Assembly: GCF_000149955.1 (NCBI RefSeq)
Contig: NC_030995.1
Coordinates: 310,001 to 374,000, forward strand
Direction: 5' to 3'
From: Fusarium oxysporum f. sp. lycopersici 4287
Taxonomy: Eukaryota; Ascomycota; Sordariomycetes; Hypocreales; Nectriaceae
DNA: 64,000 bases
A model generated the notes under the pieces. It searched no databases. It saw only the letters and a program-made list of their open reading frames with translations, and was not told the origin of the DNA. Below, in pieces: positions 33,712 to 46,089 of the stretch. How positions within the stretch are numbered: position 1 is the first letter of the stretch; the number at the start of each line of letters is the position of its first letter. The position numbers were made by a program, and so were the translations under genes.

Positions 33712-34775
33712 TCAATGTTCCTCATCATCTGCATATCTGGCCAGCAGCTGAATTGGGCCGAAAAGATCAGATGAGCCACTGAGATCTGAGGGGGCACTGT
33801 TTCCGGCCTTCTCGTGATCTGCATCAGTTGGAATTCCGTAGGCACGAACAGGCTCTCGCATGGTCTCATCAAAGGTCTCAAGGTCCTTGACCTGCAGCTC
33901 GAGAAGTTTTGCAGCTGCCTCGAGTGTGACGCTGATGCCCATTTTCGCTAATTTGGCGGCATACTCTTCGGCACCACGGTTGCGGAGATAGTCTTTGTAC
34001 TGAGATATTCCGTTCGAGCTTGTTGAGTTTAAGGTACTGAGGGAGGTGGTGTTGGATTCGTGATCTTGATCTTCTGGTTAGCCTGAAATCACTGAGGGAT
34101 CAACTCCAAGCGCTTACATGGTGAGACATTCTCCAGCATCCGATTGAAGCTCGGAAATGCGATCCGGTAGATATCGAACCATCGGTCCTCTTCACTTTCT
34201 TTCGATGACTTCCTCTTGAGGGAACGGAGTCGAGCAGCTTGCTCTCTACTCAACATGCCGTAAATTGCCTCTGGCTTCCTTTTAGGGCATGGTGTCTCTT
34301 GATGTTGATGAGCCAGGAGGAGCTCGTCTGTTTCGAAGCTGGTGTCACATCGGCGGCAAATATGTTTGCCTCTGTACTTCTTTGGAAGGTGGCAGCGGAA
34401 GAGATGCTCCCTACTCTAAAGTTAGCTTATCTTTCCTAAGCTTAGGTACTTATGCAGCTTTATGTAAATTTAGGTGAACTTAGAAGAACTTAGGAAAGTT
34501 TATACATACTTGACTTTGTTGACATCAATCCACCCTGGACCTTCACAAGCTCGATGGTGAACGGAGACCAGTATACCTGCCTTGTGAAAGGGGCATGCAA
34601 AGCGAGGTTTCAGACTGATTTGGGCGTCACTGAGACTCTGGGTTGTTGTGTTGGTATAATAATTCGCATCGACCGTGTTATCGAGTCGTCGTCGACTGGC
34701 ATGCTGAGTGTGGTGGACCTGGGATCGCGAAGTCGTTAGCGAAATACTCCTTGTCGAATAATACGGAGTAGCCAT
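33712..34775 (-). CDS. C2H2-type zinc-finger protein (305 aa, 3 exons)
   Basis: Exons are 34775-34510, 34410-34118 and 34070-33712. The 99-nt first intron (GTATGT...GAGTAG) splits a tandem zinc-finger module: FACPFHKAGILVSVHH in exon 1 and EHLFRCHLPKKYRGKHICRR plus CDTSFETDELLLAH in exon 2. This is the common fungal C2H2 module that ends in an EDRWFDIYRIAFPSF segment. The second intron (47 nt) ends GAAG; the nearer CCAG would create a stop codon. The C-terminal 120 residues are polar and unrecognised. Such proteins are usually treated as putative DNA-binding or scaffold proteins with no known targets. Confidence 0.8.
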
Positions 34776-34833
34776 ATAAGAAAAAGCCTAGCTATATATG
34801 CGTGAGTTCTTTGAATTCACACAATTTTCTGCG

Positions 34834-36436
34834 TCAAGGAACTTGAAGTGGCTGTCGTACCATTTCTTCATCACTGTTGCCGCGAGATTCAGAATAAGCT
34901 GGGTCGTTCTCCAACTTGATGCACATTCGGGTCAGGGCGTCGAGGATCTCCCGAGCTGACATTCTCTCACTCATGTTGACTTTGAGCATCCCTTCCAGGA
35001 CGATATAGAGCATGTCATCCATGAAGAGGGACGATCGAGAGCTCCTACGAAGGGATATGATCAGCTATTGATTAAGGTTAGTGCTTACGAAGACGAGAAC
35101 AAAGGAATGGAGGACTTACTCTTTGGATCTCAGGCTTGAGTTTCGCCGAAAGCCCACCTCTCTTGTTGAAGTCGTACTTCACATAAAAGAAAGCATCTCG
35201 ATTAGAACTGTTGCTTTCTTCATCAAGTCGAGCGTCGATCAGCTTCGCGATACCGGCTTTGCCATCGTAGAACCAAGCGATGGCTTCTGCAAAGACACAG
35301 CCAAGACTCCAGATATCGTAGGCCTGTGTAATGCCCACATTCGTGGTATCGATCTCCGGGGCGCGATAGGCTGGCGTGTGTTTGAGGCCCTTGGGGATAT
35401 CTCTCTCTTCGGGAGTGCAAAAGTATGAAGATCCGAAGTCCGAAAGAGCGAATCCTGGCCATCTATCATTATCATTGGAGCCAAAGCAGAGGATATTCTC
35501 TGGCTTGATATCACCATGGACCCCCTGAACGTCTCTAGCTTGGCCTTTCTGTCCATGGATAGTAGATACAGCATCTGCAAGCCCTCTCATCTGCCAACCG
35601 AACCATCCAAGACTGCGCTTGTCATTGCTTGGTCTAGGCTGTGTTCTCCAATAAGTGGCGAGATCGCAATTCGCAGAAGGAAAGACAAAATGATATTTAC
35701 CCTCCATTCTGTAGGTCGCGAAAAGGGGGACAATGTGGGGATGGGGGTTTTGGGCAAGACTCATTCTTCGATAAGCGTCTCGCTCGCGAGCGTAGTCCTG
35801 AGAACTTTCACTGTAGATCTTCTTTACAGCGAATGCGACTTCTTTTCTGCTTTCTCCCCCATAGTCGGGAATGTGGCTCAGGTGGATTCCAACTCGAAAC
35901 ACCTGCGACGTCCCTCCGGGCTTTATAGCTTCAACGTCGTCGAATATGGGCCTGGAAGAGTTTCCGAAATCGTAGAATGGCGGATCAAGCGCGTAGTGAT
36001 CAGCTCCCTCAAAAGTGTCTAAAAGACCAACGAAAGTTGCAGTTTCCTGCGACACTTGTACGAGCTCTCTCGATCGCGCAGAAGTTGTCTTGCTAGAATA
36101 ATTTGGCCGACGAGTTCCCCAAGTTGCCGCTCTAGACGAAGTTGTGCCAGTATCGTGCAAAACCCTGCCAAGCAACTGCCTAGTACTACCGACGTCTTCA
36201 ATGGCTCTCTTTGTGGCGAGATCGATGGTTTCTCCCAGGTCCTTAGGCATGATTCCATTGACCTTGGGGAGCTTTGTACGAATCCTGTCGATGACATCTT
36301 CAAGCTTTCCCAAAGAGCGAAGATAATTCTCGTGCTCATTGTCCATTCGAAAATGAAGATATTGAACCGCTCTCAGAAGTTCAGTTGAGGAGCTGATAAG
36401 GCTCAAGACAGAAGTAACAATACCAATGGCCTCCAT
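34834..36436 (-). CDS. protein kinase with helical N-terminal region (515 aa, 2 exons)
   Basis: Exons are 36436-35120 and 35064-34834, joined over a 55-nt GTAAGT...CACTAACC...AATAG intron in phase. The start at 36436 gives MEAIGIVTSVLSLISSSTEL, a helical N-terminus typical of fungal N-domain (STAND/HeLo-like) proteins. The kinase core follows: PGGTSQVFRVG (Gly loop), VAFAVKKIY (Lys), GVHGDIKPENIL (catalytic Asp, Asn), LSDFGSS, AYRAPEI and AYDIWSLGCVFAEA. All catalytic residues are present, so it should be active on Ser/Thr. The domain order, an N-terminal helical module fused to a kinase, is shared by fungal incompatibility-type signalling proteins, but a role in non-self recognition is inference. 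Confidence 0.88.
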
Positions 36437-37565
36437 GATGCACACCACCTGAACTTAAGGCAAAGGGCGTTTCGAAAAGGAAGTAGTGAAATATCCGTTA
36501 ACCTACCAAAGGGGGGACGTCTTCAAAAAACGTCTCGGAATGAAGATATTGATCCCAATCAGTATGCCAGTAGTTATCCGAAGCGAACAGTCCCATTGGG
36601 GTTCGCTATATGCTGGGTTGGAAGTGCCAACAGCGATTAGGCTTGAATGTGGCTTGATAGCATCACCCAAGGTTTATTTGAGCTCTAGAAGATGGTTACT
36701 ATGCCCGTGTTGCAAAGGCAAGTGGTGAGGAGAGTATTGGCGAGTATGTGAACTTACTAAATAATGTTCAAATAGTGAGTGGGGAGCTAGCAGCGTTGTT
36801 TGTGCTGAACGAGATGAATATCGTGCTTAGGTGGAGTTGGGTGACGTTTAGAGTGCGATGTGGTCAGAAAGAGGATGAAGCTCATCCAGCATCCCGGGAG
36901 GATTTTTATGAGAAATGAAAGACAAAGATGCGACATTCTGTTCTGGAAAATGGCATCTGGGATATCAGCAAGATGGTTTAGCGCGTTTGAGTTCTACGCA
37001 TATGCGTGGATCTCGACACATCTTACTGGCTGAATGGTGTTGTGGCTTGGCCATTTTCAACCCCCATGTAACTTCTAGCCTAAATCTATCTTCAGTCCGA
37101 AGCCGGTCTAGGATCGACGTCATTTACCCTTCCTCCTTCATGCTCAAGATCTTTCTAGCCTGTTGTGATGAAATGGCGTGAAGAATGGGCAGCGTCGGAA
37201 CCACCGGTAATATCGGAATTAGTGTAGAATCGAAGGATGTCTGGTTTTGCATGAGCTGAAGTCGCGCCGCCTTGGCATTATATCTTCATTGGCGGTTGAC
37301 TTGCCATTATCAACCAGCCCTGCACATCCAAACCCTTGCAAGTTCATGTAGCTCGCTGATCTAGCAGAATTTGCCTTCTCTTTATACATGCTATGTCAAC
37401 TTCGATTATGACCACCAAGTTCCGTTTCGGTTCTGGTTGCCAGAGATGTTGCTTGGCGTATCACCCATGTAGCGGAATCCATTCCCATTAGACATCAGAC
37501 CACCATGTGAGGCCCCCAAGCATAAATATAAGGTTAAGGCCCTTCGTGAAGTTTTGAGCGTTCTT
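36437..37565. other. intergenic, no gene seen
   Basis: Promoter-side spacer of the kinase and of the plus-strand membrane protein gene. Small frames (36915-37181) have no family features. If the membrane protein has an upstream signal-peptide exon it would lie in the right part of this region, but I could not find one. Confidence 0.45.
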
Positions 37566-38560
37566 ATGTATCCTTTTCTATGTCCTCGCAGCTATCCAGC
37601 AAGGTTACACTTCGTCATGGCTATTCAGCATCCAGCAGCTAGAGATGATCAGTTCCAGGCTCATGCTATCGGTCACAGACTTCGCCGAGACGTAACGCCC
37701 GAGGAATGTTATCAATGCGGTACACCATATCCATAGCCTTGGGGTTCCGTTCACATTACTGACACTTTATAGAATCCGCTTATCAATATGTATGGCAAAT
37801 GCAACGAAACGAAAAGCTTTGCGCTGACGATGCCTTTTACGACTTATATTCGAGCTGTGTAGGATGCATCGAAGATGATGTCAACTCGGGAAGCCCAAGA
37901 GAGTATGTTGAACCAAACTTGGGCCGACCATGGGAACTACATCGGCCACTTCGGCCACTGCTCTTAGCACGAAAACCACTTCGGCTCAGAAAACAGATGG
38001 CACACTTATGGATGAAGCGAGCATTACTGGTAGAAATGTGGAGCAGCTGGAGACATCGGTAGCTGGTACCACTAACAGTCAGTTTGAAAGACCTCAACTT
38101 GATACATAAAGCTCATAAAGTGTAGCTAATCCCCTAACCACAACGGAATCCGCCCAACCTGAAGATTCAGCCAGTTCGTCAAATATTCCCAAGAAGAATG
38201 GTAAGTGAGAGGGATCCAACTGTCTTTTCAAGTCATACTGATATCCAGCAAGGCTCAAGTTCCAGTAAAGCATGGATCGCTGGTGCTGTTGTTCCCTCTG
38301 TGCTTTTCGTTACTACGGCTGTTTCATTTGCGATCTGGTGGCAGAGGCGGCGAAACAGAACACCAAAGACCCCCAAAAGTCCTTATGTAGATGATGTGGC
38401 GGGGACATCACGTTTTGATAAACCGGAGCTTGATTCTCAAGTTATTCCGCGACCAAGAAGCAAAGAAGAGGCTATAACAAGCACCCGTACCACTGTACTT
38501 GACACTGTCGTCTTACCAGTACCCGCTGAGATGCCTGAAAATGGTTTGAACAGAGCATAG
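37566..38560 (+). CDS. Cys-rich single-pass membrane protein, five small exons (about 258 aa)
   Basis: Proposed exons are 37566-37719, 37773-37902, 37968-38077, 38126-38200 and 38253-38560; introns are 53, 65, 48 and 52 nt and all phases agree. The product has an N-terminal Cys motif region (PEECYQCESAYQYVWQ, EKLCADD, YSSCVGCIEDD), a Ser/Thr-rich stalk, one membrane helix (AWIAGAVVPSVLFVTTAVSF) and a basic cytoplasmic tail (RRRNRTPKTPKSP). This is the layout of fungal surface sensor-like proteins. Intron 2 is least certain: the alternative is a frameshift after EYVEPNLG. The N-terminus lacks a good signal peptide, so an upstream exon or the in-frame ATG 37617 remain possible. Confidence 0.6.
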
Positions 38561-39431
38561 TTTCAAGGTGAAGCGAAAGGCGGCACAGGAGAAAACCATG
38601 GCTCCGGAGCTTACTACGAGCTTCCAGCCAATGAAGCTACAGTATATAAATTGCCTACGAAACTATAACAATCATGAAAGGGAGTATTACTATTCGGTCT
38701 TTAAAATAATTTTTTAAAGACATCAATCTAAATGCACTTCGTCTAGAGTTGTTCTTAGTCAAGATCGAAAGTTTGTCGTGCGCCGTTCGCTTTCAACGCA
38801 TTCGATATAGATTATAGATAAACATAACCATAATCAATAGGTAAGGCATGCATCGCTTATATAAGTCTGTCCTTTCTAAGCAAGGTCTTTGTTCCATCAT
38901 TTCCATCGCGAAGGATCGTAATCCTTCCGACCAAGAGCCTGTTTTCCGACTTCCCATGCACCCATGAGAGGGACTATCAACTACAATAGGAAACTCAAGT
39001 AGAAAGAATACGACGATATGGAGATTAAATTCAGGTCAGTAATTCTGTTGCTGTCACTCTGCTTCCTATCGGGTAGCTGACTTACGCGTTTCTGTTTCAA
39101 GCAGGGAATGTTAAATGAGGGTATTGACTCAGCCACTCCAGTAAATTAAAGGATTCATGTTTATCAAGACAACAGAGCTAAAATTAGGAACAGATCTACC
39201 CGATTCGCATAACCGATGCACCAATAGTGTCGCATGTCGCAATTTGATCTTATCTTGAGGTGATGTAAGACACCAACAGACTGAGCACGAAATGAGACTT
39301 TGAATATGAAAATCCTTCTCATTTGTTGATTGCTGATTTAACCTGTCCCAAGATATAAAACAAGCAGTTCTAGAATCAACGGAATTCCGCAATTCTCTAT
39401 AAAAAACTCTCTCCAAACCACAAATTGGAAC
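38561..39431. other. intergenic, no gene seen
   Basis: 3' flank of the membrane-protein gene and promoter of the mutase gene. TATAAA occurs at 39355 and TATAAAAA at about 39397. No gene is supported. Confidence 0.5.
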
Positions 39432-41321
<1,890 letters not shown>

Positions 41322-41953
41322 GACTCTTGCTGAAACGTCTGTGTCTGTAGCATCGCGTACGCACAGATCCGTTCTGCATGGTCAAACTGGTATTCTGCTT
41401 CTCTCAGCCGATGCTCTTTCTTCTTATACTTCTGTCCTGCAACCTATTATTCGTGGAAAGGGAAATTTCAGTCATCCATTATCTATGTCCGAGTTGTCAC
41501 CGGTCAATACATTTACATTGCATAAACTCAAAACCTTGACCTTGTTCGAGCTATTATACGACTGGCCTTTGCACTTTTAACCTCGGCACTAAATCGTCTC
41601 CTCTGAGTTTTCTCCGACAAGCATAACCAGAATTAGATTTAGGCCCATATTATACCTGTCGTTTGTGGTGGAATTTGTTTTAGCGGTGACATAGCATGAA
41701 GATCACCTCGTATGGCTTTTGTGCCAAGCATACCCCTGAGGGTCCGTGAGCGCGACTGAGCGCCTCGCCTCGACTTCAGTATGGGGCCCATGAGCCTGAA
41801 TCTCGTAAAGATTAAAGAGAAGAGACGAACTGGAAAAAAGATAAAAGGGAACATCTCGCAAGTCTCTATACGCTAGAGAGAATATTATCCTTACTCCTTG
41901 GTATTCTCTCGTTAGACACTAAAACTCTGCAGTCGTTTTCACCCCGGTCCAAA
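41322..41953. other. intergenic, promoter of the tyrosinase gene
   Basis: Tandem spacer between the mutase and tyrosinase genes. No TATA box is clear. No gene seen. Confidence 0.5.
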
Positions 41954-43077
41954 ATGAAGTTCACGTCCATTCTCGCCCTCGCCGGCGCCATTACCCCAGC
42001 TATCGCTGCTCCCGCCAAGTCTGACAAGACTTGCTCGAACCCTGCAAAGAGAATTGAGTGGCGGGAGCTGGATGCTGCTGATCAGCAGGGCTATATCGAT
42101 GCTGTTGTGTGCCTCAAGACTAAACCCTCTCGCATGGGTCTCAAGTCCAGCTTGTACGATGATTTCCCTCATCTTCACTTCCAGCTCAACTCCTGGAGTA
42201 AGTGCCACCTGGCGTGTTTAGTCTAACATTTTATTAATATGATAAAGTTCATGGTGGTTCTCCTTTCCTCCCTTGGCACCGATACTTTGGTGTAGTCTAT
42301 GAGCGAGCTCTTCGTGACTGCGGCTATGAAGGTCCATACACGTGAGTATCATACAAGTCCATCGCCAAGTAACCTCTGACTGTGAACTATTAGCTACTGG
42401 GACTGGACCAAGGATGCAGAGGGACTTCGTCTATCCCCAGTCATGGCATCAAAGAACGGCTTCGGCGGCAACGGAGACGCTGAAAAGAACGAGAAGACTG
42501 CCTCGGGAAGTACACTTAAGTGTGTAACCGACGGTCCATTTGCAAAGTTGCGACCCGAGTACCTCGAGACTGAGCCAAGGAAGCTTACCGACGGTGGCCA
42601 TTGTCTGCATCGTAACTTGCCTGAAGTTGACGAGCCTGATGCTTTCGCAACCATGGCCAAGGTCTTCGGACCCGAAGGAGTTGAGGAAGTCCAAGCGTCT
42701 GGCAACTGGAGTCACTACGCCAGGTCTCTGGAGGGTGGGCCGCATGGTAGTATTCACGCTTGTCTCGGCGGAGAGATGAACCCCACCACTTCTCCCAATG
42801 GTTAGTGGCTCTCATATGCTATTAGTTCGGCAACTGACATATAATAGAGCCTCTTTTCTTCTTGCACCACGCGCAGATCGATCGTCTCTGGTGGTTGTGG
42901 CAGAAGGAGAACTCCGCCAGACTCACTGAGTACAATGGACTTTACAAGAACATCAACCAGACCGAGCAGCACGAAGTCAGCTTGGACGATGTCTTGATGA
43001 TGGGTGGTATTGACGAGGACCTTACTGTTGGAGATGTTATGGATACCACTAAGGGTCCTTTGTGCTACACCTACTAG
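41954..43077 (+). CDS. secreted tyrosinase-domain oxidase (324 aa, 4 exons)
   Basis: Exons are 41954-42197, 42248-42341, 42394-42800 and 42848-43077 (introns 50, 52 and 47 nt, all in phase). The signal peptide is MKFTSILALAGAITPAIA. The copper-A site is DDFPHLHFQLNSW, then IHGGSPFLPWHRYF (His about 73/75, 83 and 92), followed by YTYWDWTKD; the copper-B site is GPHGSIHACLGGEM and EPLFFLHHAQIDRLWWLWQ. The type-3 copper centre is therefore complete. Such enzymes oxidise phenols or o-aminophenols. It is a short form without the long C-terminal lid of classical fungal tyrosinases, so it may be constitutively active or belong to the short secreted class; the substrate is not evident. Confidence 0.93.
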
Positions 43078-44230
43078 GCTATGCCAAAGGATTCCTGGTG
43101 AGCCATTGGGGATGCTCGTTCACCAATTCCTCTCGGGCTTAGTGGCCAGGCAGCCAAGCTATGTCAATGAATAAGATTTGATAAGATCAACCACTCTGAG
43201 GGATTGGTTGATCACATTGCAATATTTTCACGTCTCTCGGAGACTCATATAGATTACATGATGATAGGTACCAAATAGATCTACTATTCTACACCCTGCA
43301 TCATCGGGAATTATGCAGGAAGTCTTTACTTTTTTTGTTATCAACTTTCTTTGTTATCAGCTTGCGATACTGTTTGTAACAAATCGGAACTTTGGGAAAT
43401 AGCTAGTTCAACCTCATTGGCGGACTATAAAATCACTTTCGCGTCCGGATCTGAGCAGCCTATTTGAAAGGGCTACCTTGACTATCATTTCCTATTATAG
43501 TTCGTCTGATCTAGCTATACGAGCTGTAGAAGGGACTTTGGGAGCAGAGAACCGCACAGGCCCTACATACGATGGCTGTTCTCACGCTTTGATTGGACAA
43601 CAGAGGGAGAGTGATTACTTTAGGTTGTCTTTGCTAGGAAGGAGAAGTTATAGGTGATGAATACATCTCAGCCCAATTTTTAAATAAACTTGTCCAGATT
43701 CCTTGCTCCCAAGCCCAGACAACTCACAAGACTTGTTGGGACAAAATACCCACAGCGCTATAAATAAACGGCCGGTGGTTATAACAGCCTTTTGACGGTG
43801 TTAATTCCGAGGCTTCGTCCACATTTCGGATTTATGTTCCAAAGTGAGGAAGGCGACTGAATAGAGACTAACTTGAGACGTGCTAGGGTGTTTCATGGTT
43901 CTCGCTTGCGGTCATCCCGTGGGATATTTTTAGAATTTCGGCCAACTTCGATGTTACTCGAGAATATAGATCTTTGGGTATTATTTCGCAGGACATTAGG
44001 CTAGCTGATACATCAAAGGCTCGTCTATTATATTTAATTACTTATTAATGTATTAAGCCTATACCTTTTACAAGTCTAACATAGCGTGCTCCTAATGTAA
44101 TTGCTGTTTGAAGCATTTGACCTTGCAGAGTTTTCATCCACAGGACTCAAGTTCAGCAGCCTCCGTTCTAGGTTTCCTCATATCTCCATTTCTCTGTACC
44201 AGCTGCTCATTTCTTAAAAATTGGATAGTA
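43078..44230. other. intergenic, no gene seen
   Basis: Convergent spacer between tyrosinase and the UPF0658-like gene. The 43980-44080 part is A/T-rich. A plus-strand frame at 44108-44386 is antisense to the next gene and is not called. Confidence 0.5.
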
Positions 44231-45411
44231 TCAGCTATCCAGGTCTCGAACGCTCGGTACGCTCTTATACTCAAAATTTATATCGTTATGAAGCTCAAAG
44301 TCTTTGGCACTTCCATGAGGATCCCAAGCTTCTTCGTGCTTCCCCAGATGTTCTTTCAACCCTCCATAGAAGTTTCTCAAGCATAATATGGCGAATATAG
44401 TCGTCATGAAGATGCTCAAAACACTCATGCAACCGAAGGCGGTGAACGAGTTGATTGAACCTCCGCTCCTCCTCCTACTGTCCAACTGTGCATCTATTAC
44501 CAGGTAAAGCAAGTAGCCAAGCATTGCAAGATACATGGCTATAGAGAAACACATGCCGATGCGGTTCTCTGACTTGCTGAACATTATGGACGCGGAGATG
44601 ATGGCGACTGCAACACCAAGAAGAACGAGATTGACTATGAAATAAGTGCCCCCATTGCGCATCCCTCCGAGAACGGGGAAGCAGAAAATCAGCACAAAGC
44701 AGACAATGAAGTAAATGTCCATTTTGGCGAGCATGACAAAGATCTGTACAACCAGGTTAGCTACGTCCCATCCCAGAGATGGGTATATGGGTCAACATAC
44801 ATGGTGGGTAATTCGAATCTTTCTCATCCTCGCATCTGCGCCTACATTGCGATATGACTGCCATGAGAAGTATTGCTTCAGATACCAAGCACTGATAGGT
44901 AGAATCAAGGTGCAGACGGCGACAATGATAGGAATAACCAGTAGAATCTTGCCAATGACGGGCCAAATATCCATGTCAGTATTGACCAAACGATCACCGT
45001 TAGCGTCTGTTGAGGTCTTCAATGAATCGATAGCCTCCTCGATATCCCGTCGCTGGAAAATGGCAAGGGGTAAAAAGCCCGCGTTGACCACGCACGCGAG
45101 CATGGCTTGGGCTGTACTCCTTAACCTGATGGCATCCCACATGAATAACAAATGGAAAATGAAGCCAAAAATAAAGATGGCAAAATTAGTTGGAATGCTG
45201 TACCCTCGAGGGACTTGGATTACTGTAGGTCTAGCGTATTCCTGCCATTGTAAAAGGACAACACTGCAATTCGAGGTTAGCGGTGAAAACAGCGACAAAA
45301 ATGTGAGCCTTGCCTCTGAAGAAGGGTCACGGTGATACCCTGAAATAGACCGATGGATAGAAAGGCCGCTGCGGCTGGCGCTGTGTGTATCTTGTTGAGG
45401 ACAGCAGACAT
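44231..45411 (-). CDS. multipass membrane protein, UPF0658-like Golgi protein (357 aa, 3 exons)
   Basis: Exons are 45411-45314, 45263-44801 and 44743-44231. Intron 1 (50 nt) is GC-AG (AG|GCAAGG, CTAACC, TGCAG) and is the only join that puts the first helix FLSIGLFQGITVTLLQ in frame with SVVLLQWQEYARP. Intron 2 is a normal 57-nt GTATGT intron. The product has about seven hydrophobic helices, with PVIGKILLVIPIIVAVCTLI, SAWYLKQYFSWQSYRNVGAD, RMRKIRIT and DIYFIVCFVLIFCF; this order of an AW-x-L-x-x-x-F-x-W and NVGAD-x-RM(K/R) loop recalls UPF0658 Golgi membrane proteins of fungi. Function is unknown. The cytosolic tail is acidic and polar. Confidence 0.78.
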
Positions 45412-46089
45412 TGTGTCTGCGCGTATGTTTACCAAAACTCGTATTTCCTGATATGATTTTCGGTGTCAAAAATAAATTTAATGATTGAGCGTTGAATGAT
45501 TGTCCGGCATTGATGGGAATTTTAATTGCCGACCCTAAGCTCAGGGGCGCTCTCGGACCTTTAGCTTTAGGGGAGCGGGTCTGCCAAGGCTGCGAGATCC
45601 CGTATTTTCAGTATTGGATGAAACTCTCTGGAAGAATTATACTGGGCTTGTGGAGAAGAATGTCAGCAGAGTTTATCATCGTGCCCACTGTTCAGCCCAA
45701 CGTTTTCCAGCATCTTGGGTGATGGATGATTTGGGCGTCGATCTGTGTAGGATTCTAGTTAGCGACAACTCATCTCGACAGCCCTATCTTCAGCTGAGCG
45801 CCAATGAGAAGCATGGCTTCAGCGCAAGGACCTTTGGGTCGCGTGAGCGGCAGGGAAATCATCTCTAAACTCTATGGATCAATTAGAAATTCAGTGGGAA
45901 CTGTCCGGCAAAGGAAAAGGGCCATGAAAACAGCGGAACAGCAACTCAACAGCTAGACACTTGGCGGTTTCAAACGGGGCTAAGCGACGTCTTTGTGACG
46001 TCGATCAAACGTATCTTGAAAATGTGAAATTTTTATTATTTTTATATGACTAACAATAACCCGCTGTTGCAATCGCTCACTCGAAAACT
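45412..46089. other. intergenic, no gene seen
   Basis: Spacer between two minus-strand genes; plus-strand frames at 45492-45868 show no family features. Confidence 0.5.
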
